DNA of 42,143 bases from NCBI GenBank assembly GCA_035566895.1, contig DATMQA010000138.1:1-42143 (forward strand), in the 5' to 3' direction. Every line of letters begins with the position of its first letter. Position 1 is the stretch's first letter. Positions 32,849 through 41,500 of the stretch are shown here, one piece after another. The DNA comes from DATMQA01 sp035566895 (GTDB taxonomy: Bacteria > Verrucomicrobiota > Verrucomicrobiia > Limisphaerales > UBA8199). Below the pieces are notes generated by a model, which did not search any database, had not been told where the DNA came from, and worked only from the letters and a program-made list of their open reading frames with translations. The position numbers and the translations under genes are program-made.

Positions 32849-32949
32849 ACCATTAAAAATCAGGCCCCCGCCAGGGTTTGGGCGATCGTTGCAACACGCG
32901 GATTTCGCAGCGACAACCATCCCCGGCGGGGGACCTTTATTTTAATGGT
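32849..32949. repeat. 101-bp imperfect palindrome with about 24-bp terminal inverted repeats
   Basis: The ends, 32849-32872 and 32925-32949, are reverse complements: ACCATTAAAA, a variable part and CCCCCGCC pair with GGCGGGGG and TTTTAATGGT. The inner sequence is partly symmetric as well (GATCGTTGC opposite GCAGCGACAAC). No coding potential. It could be a structured RNA, a small non-autonomous element (MITE) or a REP-like hairpin. It lies upstream of the histidine kinase. Confidence 0.75.
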
Positions 32950-32988
32950 TTTCCGGCACCGCGATTCGATATCGGGGGCCGGACCATT

Positions 32989-33011
32989 TTGTCTTCTCTG
33001 TCGGAAGACAA
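32989..33011 (-). terminator. Hairpin downstream of the 57-residue protein gene
   Basis: Eight-base perfect arms TTGTCTTC and GAAGACAA around a seven-base loop, 29 bp beyond the small gene's stop. On the minus strand it is followed by AAATGG rather than a U tract, so intrinsic termination is only possible. Confidence 0.4.
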
Positions 33012-33039
33012 ATTCTTCAGCCGTCAGCAGGCTTCCAGG

Positions 33040-33213
33040 TCAACTGGCGTTGCCGACCTGGAAGTCTTCATCGGCCTCGGCCGCGTCGGTAACCAGGTGG
33101 AAACCCCTTTGATCGTGATAGCCCATTGGCGCCCAGGCGGAACCGGCGGCGAACAACTCGAGCGTTACTCCACCGGCGATTAGCGCCATAATACTCAGGG
33201 CGACATCAGTCAT
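33040..33213 (-). CDS. 57-residue membrane protein, unknown function
   Basis: The ATG at 33213 has AGGAG five bases upstream, a strong start. The frame extends further to 33255, with no support. The product has one hydrophobic helix (MTDVALSIMALIAGGVTLEL) followed by a short soluble tail with PMGYHDQRGFHL and an acidic end. The GYxDxxGFH pattern looks conserved rather than random, and I have an impression of similar short proteins in related bacteria. It is probably an inner-membrane microprotein. It lies between the two-component pair and the OPA transporters, and a sigma-54-like sequence overlaps its leader. Confidence 0.68.
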   Translation of the reverse strand: MTDVALSIMALIAGGVTLELFAAGSAWAPMGYHDQRGFHLVTDAAEADEDFQVGNAS

Positions 33214-33218
33214 GAGTG

Positions 33219-33223
33219 CTCCT
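33219..33223 (-). promoter_or_regulatory. Shine-Dalgarno AGGAG of the small membrane protein gene
   Basis: AGGAG with five bases to the ATG at 33213. It fixes the start of the 57-residue frame. Confidence 0.65.
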
Positions 33224-33225
33224 AA

Positions 33226-33241
33226 GCATTCGCGGTGCCAA
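33226..33241 (-). promoter_or_regulatory. Sigma-54-like promoter sequence (TTGGCAC, 4 bp, AATGC)
   Basis: The minus strand reads TTGGCACC GCGA ATGCT, with GG and GC ten bases apart as in -24/-12 promoters. There are two mismatches to the consensus core. However, transcription would begin about one base before the ATG and exclude the AGGAG site. It may be a coincidence. Confidence 0.35.
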
Positions 33242-33664
33242 GGGATTGTGACCACTCACCCGCGCCAGGGAGCGTTCTTCAGCTCGCCGTCAAACCTGTG
33301 AAAGAGCGATCGAGTGTTCCAGCCATAGAACTTTAGCCGTCAACTTTTCCTCCAATACAAGCCATCATTTCAATACTCCACTCCTCCTCTTCAGCACTCC
33401 CTTTCTGCATCCGTGTTCTGTTATGTCTATCCCCTCGGTTTGGCCTTTGAATTTCGGAGTCCCGGGTTTCTTTCGGCATTGTCCATTTTCGTGACGGTGT
33501 GTGACATCAGGACAATTCCGGAGGATTGTTTTGACCCCTGATCCCCATTCTGCTTTGCTAAAGCACGCAGATCCGCATGATTCCGCATTTATTGACCCGG
33601 CGTAGCCCAGGCAGTGCCCTAAATGGCCCTTTTCGCCCTTTGTTAACCCAATAGAAGGAATCCG
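33242..33664. other. Intergenic region of about 420 bp before the OPA transporter pair
   Basis: No supported gene. Contains a C/T-rich stretch (about 33365-33410) with a repeated ACTCC phrase and a small inverted repeat ACAAT/ATTGT at 33512-33529. The presumed promoter of the downstream transporter could not be identified. Confidence 0.5.
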
Positions 33665-35143
33665 ATGTCTTTCACCTTGGTCGGCCTTTGCCTCCTGGCA
33701 ATTATCACCGTTTATTTCGGCAACAATCCCCTCAAGCATGGCTCCTGGTTCATGGTCCGGCGGTTGATCAACTGGTTCCCGCTGGGCATGACCTACTCGT
33801 TTCTCTACATGGGTCGCTACAATTTGACCGTCTCAAAGAATGCCTTGGGCACGTTGATGTCCAACGAGGAATTTGGATGGATTTTCGGTGCCGGCACGGT
33901 TGCTTACGGAGTTTCTTTCCTGGTTAATGGTCCGCTGGTCGATAAAATCGGCGGCAAGAGGGGCATTATCATCGCGGCGTTAGGCGCCGCTCTGGCCAAC
34001 ATCCTGTTGGGCGTCCTGACTTACCTCGTGCTGACGGGTCGATGGAAAATAAAACTCGCGCCGGCGTTTTCCGTCATTTACGCGCTGAATATGTATTTTC
34101 AGAGTTACGGCGCCGTCTCGATCATCAAAGTTAAAGCCTACTGGTTCCATGTCCGCGAACGAGGCGTTTTTGGAGCGATTTTCGGCACCCTCATTTCCTT
34201 TGGCACGTACTTCGCCTTCGACTGGGGACAAGCCATCGTGGGAATGGCCAAGGCCAATCCGGCCGGCAAATTGACCTGGTTCCATCAGCTCATTCAGCAG
34301 GTGTTTGCCGTGGACACGAAGGTCGTCGATGCGACCTGGGCCGTCTTTTTCATACCCGCAGCTATCTTAATCGTTTGGGCCTTGCTGGACTGGTGGCTGA
34401 TCAAGGACACGCCCGAGCAAGCCAGTTTCCCCCCCTTCGATCCGCATGACGCTTCTTCGGGACAGATGCACATACAACTCACCACCATGGATCTGCTCCG
34501 AAAGGTCTTTGCCAGCCGGCTGATGCTGCTCATCGCCATGATCGGCCTGACCTCCGGGGTGCTGCGCACTGGTATCATGAATTGGTACTTCATTTTCGCC
34601 GACCAGGTGAAGCAGCCGGGCGCCGAATTTATTTTGAAAAACTGGGGTTTGCTGCTCTGCCTGTTTGGCATCGCCGGCGGATTTCTCGGCGGGTTTCTTT
34701 CGGATAAGATTTTCCAGTCCCGGCGCGGTCCTCCCGCCGCCCTCTTGTGCGGGTCCATGTTCCTCCTGGCCATTGTCATGGCCGTGTTCCTTTTTTCTTC
34801 CCCCTTGGTGGTTGGCTCTGCCGCCTTGCTCATCACGACCGCGGTCATTGGCGTTCACTCGCTGATGTCGGGCACCGCGGCGCCTGATTTTGGCGGCCGC
34901 AAAGCCACCGCCACCTGTTCGGGCATCGTCGACGGCTTTGTTTATTTAGGAGCCGGTTTGCAATCCTTCAGTCTGGGCACTCTGATCAAACATGGATGGC
35001 TTTGGTGGCCGGTCTTCCTGGCGCCCTTTGCCCTGCTGGGCGGAATTATTGCCCTGGTGATTTGGCACGAACTGCCGGCGGCAACCCGGAAGTACATCGC
35101 CGAGGTCGAGGACAAGGCGGAGATTGAGTTGATTCCGGAGTGA
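33665..35143 (+). CDS. MFS transporter, organophosphate:phosphate antiporter family (first of tandem pair)
   Basis: A 492-residue protein. The ATG at 33665 has AGAAGGA five bases upstream. One extra N-terminal helix (TLVGLCLLAIITVYFG) precedes the standard OPA start MTYSFLYMGRYNLTVSKNAL. The N-half loop is GPLVDKIGGKRGII. The C-half has GGFLGGFLSDKIFQSRRGP and GTAAPDFGGRKATATCSGIVDGF, the latter highly typical of GlpT/UhpT-like proteins. About 13 helices are predicted by eye. It probably exchanges a phosphorylated metabolite for phosphate, and the substrate is not readable. It is followed after 135 bp by a paralogue in the same direction. Confidence 0.9.
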   Translation: MSFTLVGLCLLAIITVYFGNNPLKHGSWFMVRRLINWFPLGMTYSFLYMGRYNLTVSKNALGTLMSNEEFGWIFGAGTVAYGVSFLVNGPLVDKIGGKRGIIIAALGAALANILLGVLTYLVLTGRWKIKLAPAFSVIYALNMYFQSYGAVSIIKVKAYWFHVRERGVFGAIFGTLISFGTYFAFDWGQAIVGMAKANPAGKLTWFHQLIQQVFAVDTKVVDATWAVFFIPAAILIVWALLDWWLIKDTPEQASFPPFDPHDASSGQMHIQLTTMDLLRKVFASRLMLLIAMIGLTSGVLRTGIMNWYFIFADQVKQPGAEFILKNWGLLLCLFGIAGGFLGGFLSDKIFQSRRGPPAALLCGSMFLLAIVMAVFLFSSPLVVGSAALLITTAVIGVHSLMSGTAAPDFGGRKATATCSGIVDGFVYLGAGLQSFSLGTLIKHGWLWWPVFLAPFALLGGIIALVIWHELPAATRKYIAEVEDKAEIELIPE

Positions 35144-35278
35144 TGCGGGGGACTGAGCGCCCAAAGCAATTGACCCGGCTGAGTGCGGCAGGATAACTCT
35201 GCTTTAATTGTTCTGCCCAATTGGTCCTGCCTTTCGCTCCTTTGCCTCTTGGCCTCTTTGCGTTAAAATTTCCCTCGA

Positions 35279-36613
35279 ATGACCGAAAACACCCCGCCGT
35301 TCTCGGCTCGCCTCAAGTATCCTCCCGGTTTCCGGGCGCGGCGCGGGCTCAACTGGAGTTTCCTGGGGCTGCTGTACACCTCTTTTTACATGTGCCGCTA
35401 CAACTTGTCTCTGGCGAATAAGTCGATCAGCGAACAGTATAGGTTCACGCGGGCGGAGATGGGCTACATCATTACGACGGCGCTTTTTGCCTATGCCTGT
35501 GGCCAGATTATCAACGGTTTGATCACCGACCGCATCGGCGGCAAACGCGCCATGCTGATTGGCGCAGCGGGCACGATCGTGATGAACATCCTTTTCGGCG
35601 CCGCCTCGTTCGTAGGGATGCTCGGCCTTTTCATCGCCATTCGCGGCGTGGATGGTTACCTGCAATCATTTGGCGCCCCCGGCATGGTTAAGATCAACGC
35701 GGCCTGGTTCAGGCGCCGCGAGCGCGGGCGCTTCTCCGGGGTTTTCGGGTTCATGATCAACCTTGGCCGCCTCGGCATTTTCTCGCTTGGGCCGGCCCTC
35801 CTCGCCGGTTTCACCATCCTTGGCCTGCTCCGGGTGCCGCCCCTCCACTGGCGCTGGCTTTTCTGGACGCCGTCACTCATCTGCGGGGTGGCTGCGGTCT
35901 GTATGGCTTTGACGGTCAAGGAAACCCCCGAGGAAATCGGTTTCCATGATGTCGTGCCGGACGATTCCGGCCAGCCGGACGTGGGACCGCGAGCTCAATT
36001 CAGCCTGGTGATTCGCACGATTACCGCCAATCCCGTTGTTTGGGTCACGGCCTGCGCCTACGCCTGCACCGGTGCGGTACGGCAAGCTGTGGACCAGTGG
36101 TTTCCGCGCTACATGCAGGACCTCTATCAGGTGAACCTTAACTCCGCCGGGTTCCAGTTTCTCGCTTTCCTGATACCATTGGTGGCCTCGGTTGGGTCAT
36201 TGACCTCGGGCTACGTCTCCGACACGCTCTTCCATGGCCGGCGTGCGCCCGTAGCGGCGGCGCTTTACTTCCTGGAGACCGCAACGATCCTGCTGGCCGC
36301 CCAATTTCACACCGCCACCAGCGCGATCGTGTTCTTGGTGCTCATCTCCTTCACCGCCAACTCCACCCATTCCATCCTTGGCTCAGCCGCGCCGATGGAC
36401 ATCGGTGGCCGGCGGATGGCCGGCTCCGCGTTGGGATTAATTGACTCCTTTCAATACTTCGGAGGCAGCCTCGCCGGCTATTTCCTGGGCAAACTCCTCG
36501 ACAAAAGTCTCGGTAACTACTTCTACTTTATGGCCCCATTCGGCGTCGTCGGCGGCCTGCTGATGCTTACCATCTTAGGCAAGGTGACCCTCGCATCAGC
36601 GAAACCCAAATGA
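35279..36613 (+). CDS. MFS transporter, organophosphate:phosphate antiporter family (second of tandem pair)
   Basis: A 444-residue protein with about 12 helices. The OPA start is RRGLNWSFLGLLYTSFYMCRYNLSLANKSI, here split as GLLYTSFYMCRYNLS. The loop is GLITDRIGGKRAML. The C-half has GYVSDTLFHGRRAP and GSAAPMDIGGRRMAGSALGLIDSFQYFGG in conserved blocks. The tandem copy (33665) shares the same overall pattern but is clearly diverged, so this is an old duplication. No Shine-Dalgarno is evident before the ATG at 35279. It converges on the methyltransferase gene. Confidence 0.9.
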   Translation: MTENTPPFSARLKYPPGFRARRGLNWSFLGLLYTSFYMCRYNLSLANKSISEQYRFTRAEMGYIITTALFAYACGQIINGLITDRIGGKRAMLIGAAGTIVMNILFGAASFVGMLGLFIAIRGVDGYLQSFGAPGMVKINAAWFRRRERGRFSGVFGFMINLGRLGIFSLGPALLAGFTILGLLRVPPLHWRWLFWTPSLICGVAAVCMALTVKETPEEIGFHDVVPDDSGQPDVGPRAQFSLVIRTITANPVVWVTACAYACTGAVRQAVDQWFPRYMQDLYQVNLNSAGFQFLAFLIPLVASVGSLTSGYVSDTLFHGRRAPVAAALYFLETATILLAAQFHTATSAIVFLVLISFTANSTHSILGSAAPMDIGGRRMAGSALGLIDSFQYFGGSLAGYFLGKLLDKSLGNYFYFMAPFGVVGGLLMLTILGKVTLASAKPK

Positions 36614-36667
36614 ATTGCGCGCCGCGTGCCGCCCGGCGCCGTTGAGAGCTAAAATGTCCGCCGCAGC

Positions 36668-37186
36668 TCAAGCCGCCAGCCGGACACCCTCGCGCGCCAA
36701 CAACGTGCGTTTCCAATCCAGCCCCGCCGAAAAGCCGCCCAGGCCCTGATCGGACGCCAGCACCCGATGGCAGGGCACCAGCACCGGAATGGGATTGGCC
36801 CCGCAAGCCGCCCCCACCGCCCGGACCGCTTTGGGCCGGCCAATCGCGTGCGCGACTTGCGAATAGCTCGAGTTGCGTCCGCAGGTAATTTGCGACAGCG
36901 CCTGCCAAACGGTCTGCTGAAATTTTGTGCCGCAGGATAAATCCAGCGGCGGCAGTCTCCCTGCGGCCTGGCCGGCCAGGGCACGCCCGAGGGCCTTGAC
37001 CGTCAGCGCATGCCAGAGGCGGACATGCGGCGGCACGGGCGCCGGATTCGGATCCGGGGTGGACGCTGGTGCTTTGGGGCCGGAGGGGAAGTCGAGGGCG
37101 CAGAGGCCCTCGGCCGAGTAGCGAGCCAGGAATTCGCCATCCGCAGTCCGGATGGGCAACGTGAAGGTCTGTGTTCGATCGTTCAT
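36668..37186 (-). CDS. ogt: Methylated-DNA--protein-cysteine S-methyltransferase (Ogt/MGMT)
   Basis: A 172-residue protein from the ATG at 37186. An ATG two codons upstream, at 37192, is possible. The C-terminal active-site motif is VPCHRVLASD with the acceptor cysteine (residue 141 counting from 37192). The DNA-binding helix segment is FQQTVWQALSQITCGRNSSYSQVAHAIGRPKAVRAVG. The N-terminal domain is shortened with a Pro-rich insert (about 40-56). It removes alkyl groups from O6 of guanine in a single-use reaction. It is the last gene of the minus-strand cluster starting with the SNF2 helicase. Confidence 0.94.
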   Translation of the reverse strand: MNDRTQTFTLPIRTADGEFLARYSAEGLCALDFPSGPKAPASTPDPNPAPVPPHVRLWHALTVKALGRALAGQAAGRLPPLDLSCGTKFQQTVWQALSQITCGRNSSYSQVAHAIGRPKAVRAVGAACGANPIPVLVPCHRVLASDQGLGGFSAGLDWKRTLLAREGVRLAA

Positions 37187-37233
37187 AAACATCGCAGATT
37201 ATAAAGCGAAATTCAAAATTGGTCACGAAGAAC

Positions 37234-37761
37234 TTACCGGTGGTGGAAAAATACCAGGAGCGTCCCCAGCAGGGTCAGGAACAGCACCAGAACGAAAAAA
37301 ATGAAGCGGTTTCGCGCCACCCGCTTTTCATAACGCAAAGGCCGGAGCCCCTGGATGCCCCCCGCCGCCAGGTAGCTCACCAGCTTGGGATTGCTCGTGG
37401 AGGGCCCGCGAAAATGATTGCGGATGCGCCGAAACAGCGCCGGCAGATCGTATTTGCGCACCCCCAGGTCGTTGTAGTGCTCCGGAGTGCTCGGCGGCTC
37501 GGCGCGACCGTCCAGCAGTTTGATCTCTTCGAAGATGGGCTCGTGGGCGAGCGGGGGGCTGGGGGTGGGCGCGAGGGCGGGCGGCGGCTCATAAAGACTG
37601 GAACCGCGCGGCACCGAGGTCGAGCGCAAGCGCGGTTGTTCCTGGTCGCGTTGCAGTTTTGCATCCAGCCGCTTGATTTGGGCTTCGAGCGCGGCGATTT
37701 CGTCGGTGAGCAGGCGGCCGCGTTCGGAAATCGGGTCTGATTTTCTTTTAAGCCAGGCCAT
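37234..37761 (-). CDS. Hypothetical protein: coiled coil, linker and C-terminal membrane anchor
   Basis: A 175-residue protein. The N-terminal coiled coil (RGRLLTDEIAALEAQIKRLDAKLQR, about 14-38) is followed by a Pro/Ser linker. A compact conserved-looking segment follows (HEPIFEEIKLLDGR; HYNDLGVRKYDLPALFRRI; NPKLVSYLAAGGIQGLRPLRYEKRVAR). It ends in one membrane helix at the extreme C-terminus (FIFFVLVLFLTLLGTLLVFF). This is a tail-anchored layout with the bulk in the cytosol. There are 39 bp to the upstream 37801 gene and 41 bp to ogt. I recognise no family. Confidence 0.75.
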   Translation of the reverse strand: MAWLKRKSDPISERGRLLTDEIAALEAQIKRLDAKLQRDQEQPRLRSTSVPRGSSLYEPPPALAPTPSPPLAHEPIFEEIKLLDGRAEPPSTPEHYNDLGVRKYDLPALFRRIRNHFRGPSTSNPKLVSYLAAGGIQGLRPLRYEKRVARNRFIFFVLVLFLTLLGTLLVFFHHR

Positions 37762-37800
37762 GGCGGCGGAGATGGTTAGGCATCTTGGCGCCCATCGCTT

Positions 37801-38475
37801 TTACTTCCGCAATAACGCCACCAGCAATCCTGCCAGGCCGAGCAATGCCACGGCTACGGGCCACGTCAGCGCGAAGCCCAGGCGGCACAACTCGCCGAAA
37901 CTGTAGGTGGCGAAGAGGGAGGGGGGAGGGGCGCCGGGCCCGGGGGCCGTCGCGCCGCTCGGCTGGAGCTGGCCCGACAGTACCGGAAACTTCAACCGCG
38001 CTGCATTCCATTCCATGCGGGCGTTTTCAAGCGTGGTTAAGGCGCGAGTCAGCTCAACGTTGAAATTGTCGCGTGTCCAGCTCTCGTCCTGGGCGGCCTC
38101 GATCTTGCCCAGCGCGTCGCGTAAATCCGCCAGGGCTTTGGCCATCTGCTCGGCGTCGCGCCGGGCGCTGAACTCCGCCTCCTCAAGCAGGCCCAATCCC
38201 CGCGTGAGGTTTTGGAGCATCTCCTGCCGCCCGGTCTGGAATTCCATCTGGCGGCGGCGGATTTCCTCCAGCCCGGACCGTTCGCGCTCCAATTCTTCCT
38301 GGGCCCGTTTCAGGTCGCTGAGCTTTTGCTGCGCCTCGGCGACCTTGGCATCCACTTCCTCGCGTGAAGGCGCCCGGAGCGGCGCGTTGGCGCTGCCGGC
38401 GGTCGCGGAGCGCGGCGAGCGGTGCGCCTCAAAATCGCCGTCGATAAACTCCGTTGCATCGTAATCCGAAGACAT
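37801..38475 (-). CDS. Hypothetical protein: long coiled coil and C-terminal membrane anchor
   Basis: A 224-residue protein. Disordered acidic start (MSSDYDATEFIDGDFE), then a long coiled coil (about 40-160: VDAKVAEAQQKLSDLKRAQEELERE and further heptads), a Pro/Gly linker and a C-terminal helix (LGFALTWPVAVALLGLAGLLVALL). It is again tail-anchored. It shares architecture, but not obvious sequence, with the following 175-residue protein. The gene follows the SNF2 helicase by 75 bp. The function is unknown. Confidence 0.75.
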   Translation of the reverse strand: MSSDYDATEFIDGDFEAHRSPRSATAGSANAPLRAPSREEVDAKVAEAQQKLSDLKRAQEELERERSGLEEIRRRQMEFQTGRQEMLQNLTRGLGLLEEAEFSARRDAEQMAKALADLRDALGKIEAAQDESWTRDNFNVELTRALTTLENARMEWNAARLKFPVLSGQLQPSGATAPGPGAPPPSLFATYSFGELCRLGFALTWPVAVALLGLAGLLVALLRK

Positions 38476-38550
38476 GGCCGGAGTTTACTCCCAGCGGCGG
38501 CGGTGTGTAAAGGGATGTCTTGGGGGAACCGAAAGTGCTCCCCGTGAAGC

Positions 38551-41500
38551 TCAAGCCAGCAGTTCCTGGATTTCCTCCCAGTTCAGCGAGGCCGCGAATT
38601 CCTCTTCGCCGCCGATCGTCGCCCGGATGATTTCACGCTTGTGGTTTTGTAGCGTCAGGATTTTTTCCTCCACCGTGTCCCGCGCGATCAGTTTGTAGCT
38701 CGTCACGACCTTCGTTTGCCCAACGCGATGCGCGCGATCGGTTGCCTGATCCTCCACCGCCGGATTCCACCACGGATCGAAATGAATCACCGTGTCGGCA
38801 CCCGTCAGATTCAGGCCCACGCCGCCGGCTTTGAGGCTGATGAGAAACACCGGGATCGCGGCATTGGTTTGAAACCGCTCGACGACCCTGGCCCGGTCGG
38901 TCGTCGAGCCGTCCAGATAACAAAACTCAATGCCTTCCGCGGTGAGTTTCTCCTTCAGCAACGTCAACATGCCGACGAACTGGCTGAAGACCAGCAGGCG
39001 ATGGCCGCCGTCAATGACTTCCTCCAGCAGTTCGCCAAACATATCCAGCTTGCCCGACGCGTTGGCGGGGTTGACGTCGTCCAGCTTCAGCAACCGCAAA
39101 TCACAGCACGCCTGGCGCAGCCGCAACAATGCGGTGAGCACCACCATGCGGCTCCTGGCCACGCCTTGCGCGCCGACAGCTTCCAGCACTTCCTTGCGGC
39201 TGGCTTCGATGACTTGCTGATACACGCTCCGCTGGTCGGGCGTCAATTCGCAGAAGGACACCTGTTCGAGCTTCGCCGGCAGATCGGACGCTACCTCCTT
39301 CTTCAGCCGGCGCAGCATGAACGGTCGCAATCGCCGGGCCAGCCGCGTCTGGGCTTCCGCATTTTTCTCCTTCGTGATGGGCAATTCGTAGCGCTCGCGG
39401 AAATCCTGCGCCGTGCCCAGGTAACCCGGCATGAGAAAGTCGAAGATGGACCAGAGATCGAGCACCGAGTTCTCCAGCGGCGTGCCGGTGAGCACTATCC
39501 GGTGCCCGGCCTTGACCGCTTTGACGGCCTGCGCATTCTGGGTTTGCCGATTCTTGATGTGCTGCGCTTCGTCGAGAACCACGGTGTCGAACTCCAGTTC
39601 GCGATACCGTTCCGCGTCGCGGCGGATCAGCGCGTAGCTCGTCACGACGATGTCGCTCCCCGCCATCAGGGCAAACTGCGTGTGCCGGTCCGGGCCTTGC
39701 AGGGCCAACACCTTTAAGTCGGGCGTAAACTTCCTGGCCTCGGCCACCCAGTTGAACACGAGGCTGGTCGGGCAAACAATCAACATGGGCGCCACGCCCG
39801 GTCGCGTCTGGCGAATGAAACGCAGGAACGCCAATGTTTGCAGCGTTTTGCCCAGACCCATTTCGTCGGCGAGAATGCCGCCGAATCCGTTCTCGCGCAG
39901 GAAGCCCAACCACGCCACGCCGTGCTTCTGGTACGGCCGCAGCACAGTTTCCAGGTCCCCGAGGGGCGGGCATTCCAGCTTCGCTTCGCCGCTCTGTTTG
40001 GCGGCGCGCGCGCGCCAGGCGGAGGGCGCTTGAACCTTCCAATCGGTGTGCTGCCGCAAAGTCGCTTCGAGGAAGCCTGCCTGCTGGCTGTTGACGCGGT
40101 AGCCCTCGGCATGTTGTTGCGGCGCGCAATCAAGCAGGACCTCCTGTAATTCCTCCACCGCGCCGGTATCAATCACCGCCATCTTCCCGTTCTGCAATCG
40201 CGTATGGCTCTGCCCGGATAACACCAGCCGTTGAATATCCGCCGGTGAAAATGTTTGCCCGCCGCTGGACGCGAAGACCACCCCGAGATCAAACCATTGC
40301 ACGCCCGAGGAGGTGATCTGAAACTGCGGCTCGACTCGCTCAATGTTCTTCAGCGTGCGGTTTTGCAAATGCTCGTCCAGCGTCACCCTCCACTCGCGTT
40401 GCAGCTTCGCAAATTCGCGGGCGAAGAAATTCAAAACCGCGTTCTGCCCGAGCAGTTGCAGCCTCCCCTGTGCGTCCGGCCCGGAGAAACCGCTGCGCTG
40501 CAAACGCGCCAGCGCCGCGCGCTCGGCGTTGAGGTCGCGCGTGGAATAGCGCGTCGGCACCTCCGGATCCGGCAGCCACACGCTTTCATCGGACGCCGTG
40601 ACGCCGACGGTCATGATCCGTGGGCCGTAGCCGCATTGCAGCAGCGCGCCAAGCTGCGCCAGCCCGCCTTTGAGCTCCAATAGAAACCGCGGCGCTTGCG
40701 GTTCGAGCGTAAAATCTTCCAGCTTGAAATTCGCCTCGGCGCCCCCGGCCTGCAATTGCGGCCAATGCTGGCTCAGGAACTGTGGCACCTGCGGTCGCGG
40801 GACTCGGACCGGCGACCGAAATACCTCCTTCGCGACGGCTGGCAAACCCAGCGGCTGAAACGTCGGCTTCTGCCAAACCCAATCGCCGACCATCATGAAC
40901 GCCGTCGTTTTCTGCTTCAACGCCAGCACAATTTCTCCATTCGCCTCCAGCGTCGCGCGCAACGGAAGATTCAATGGCACCTTGGTAACCGTAACCTCGT
41001 CGGCTTTGCCGAGCGTGATGTTCGAGTGTTCCGCCAGCACGGGAAGCAGTTCCGCGAAATCCTTCGTCTCCATTTGCAGGAGGGCGGGCGTCTCGCCATT
41101 CGTCAGCCCTTCAAGGCGTTCGATGAGCGCGTTGTCCTGCGGCGAGAAGGCAAATGAGCGTCCCTTCGGCAGCGCGCTCAGCGGGCACCGGCCCCCGCCC
41201 CATTTCGCTTCAAACACCAGCATTATTTTGCCCCGCGCCATAGCCTGGTCGATATTCGGCGGCAGGATAATGAACAGTTCAGCCGGCTCACCGGCAACAT
41301 CGCGTTGGAGCGCGGAAACCCTCTTTGCCGGGAGCTTTGTTTGCGCTCCGCCGGCTGCCGGGCGTGCCGGACTCGGGCTGGTTGCCGGCTGTTGGGCCTT
41401 CAACCAATGCAATCCAACCGCGACGCCGTGAGCGCAAATCTTTCCCCACTCCCGCGCCTCGCGGCAAGTGCAGAGATTCTCGATGTCAATTTCGCTCTCG

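Noticed and set aside
32878..33183. 101-codon plus-strand frame across the palindromic element
   Set aside because: It runs through the hairpin element and antisense to the small membrane protein. No start signal and no domain.
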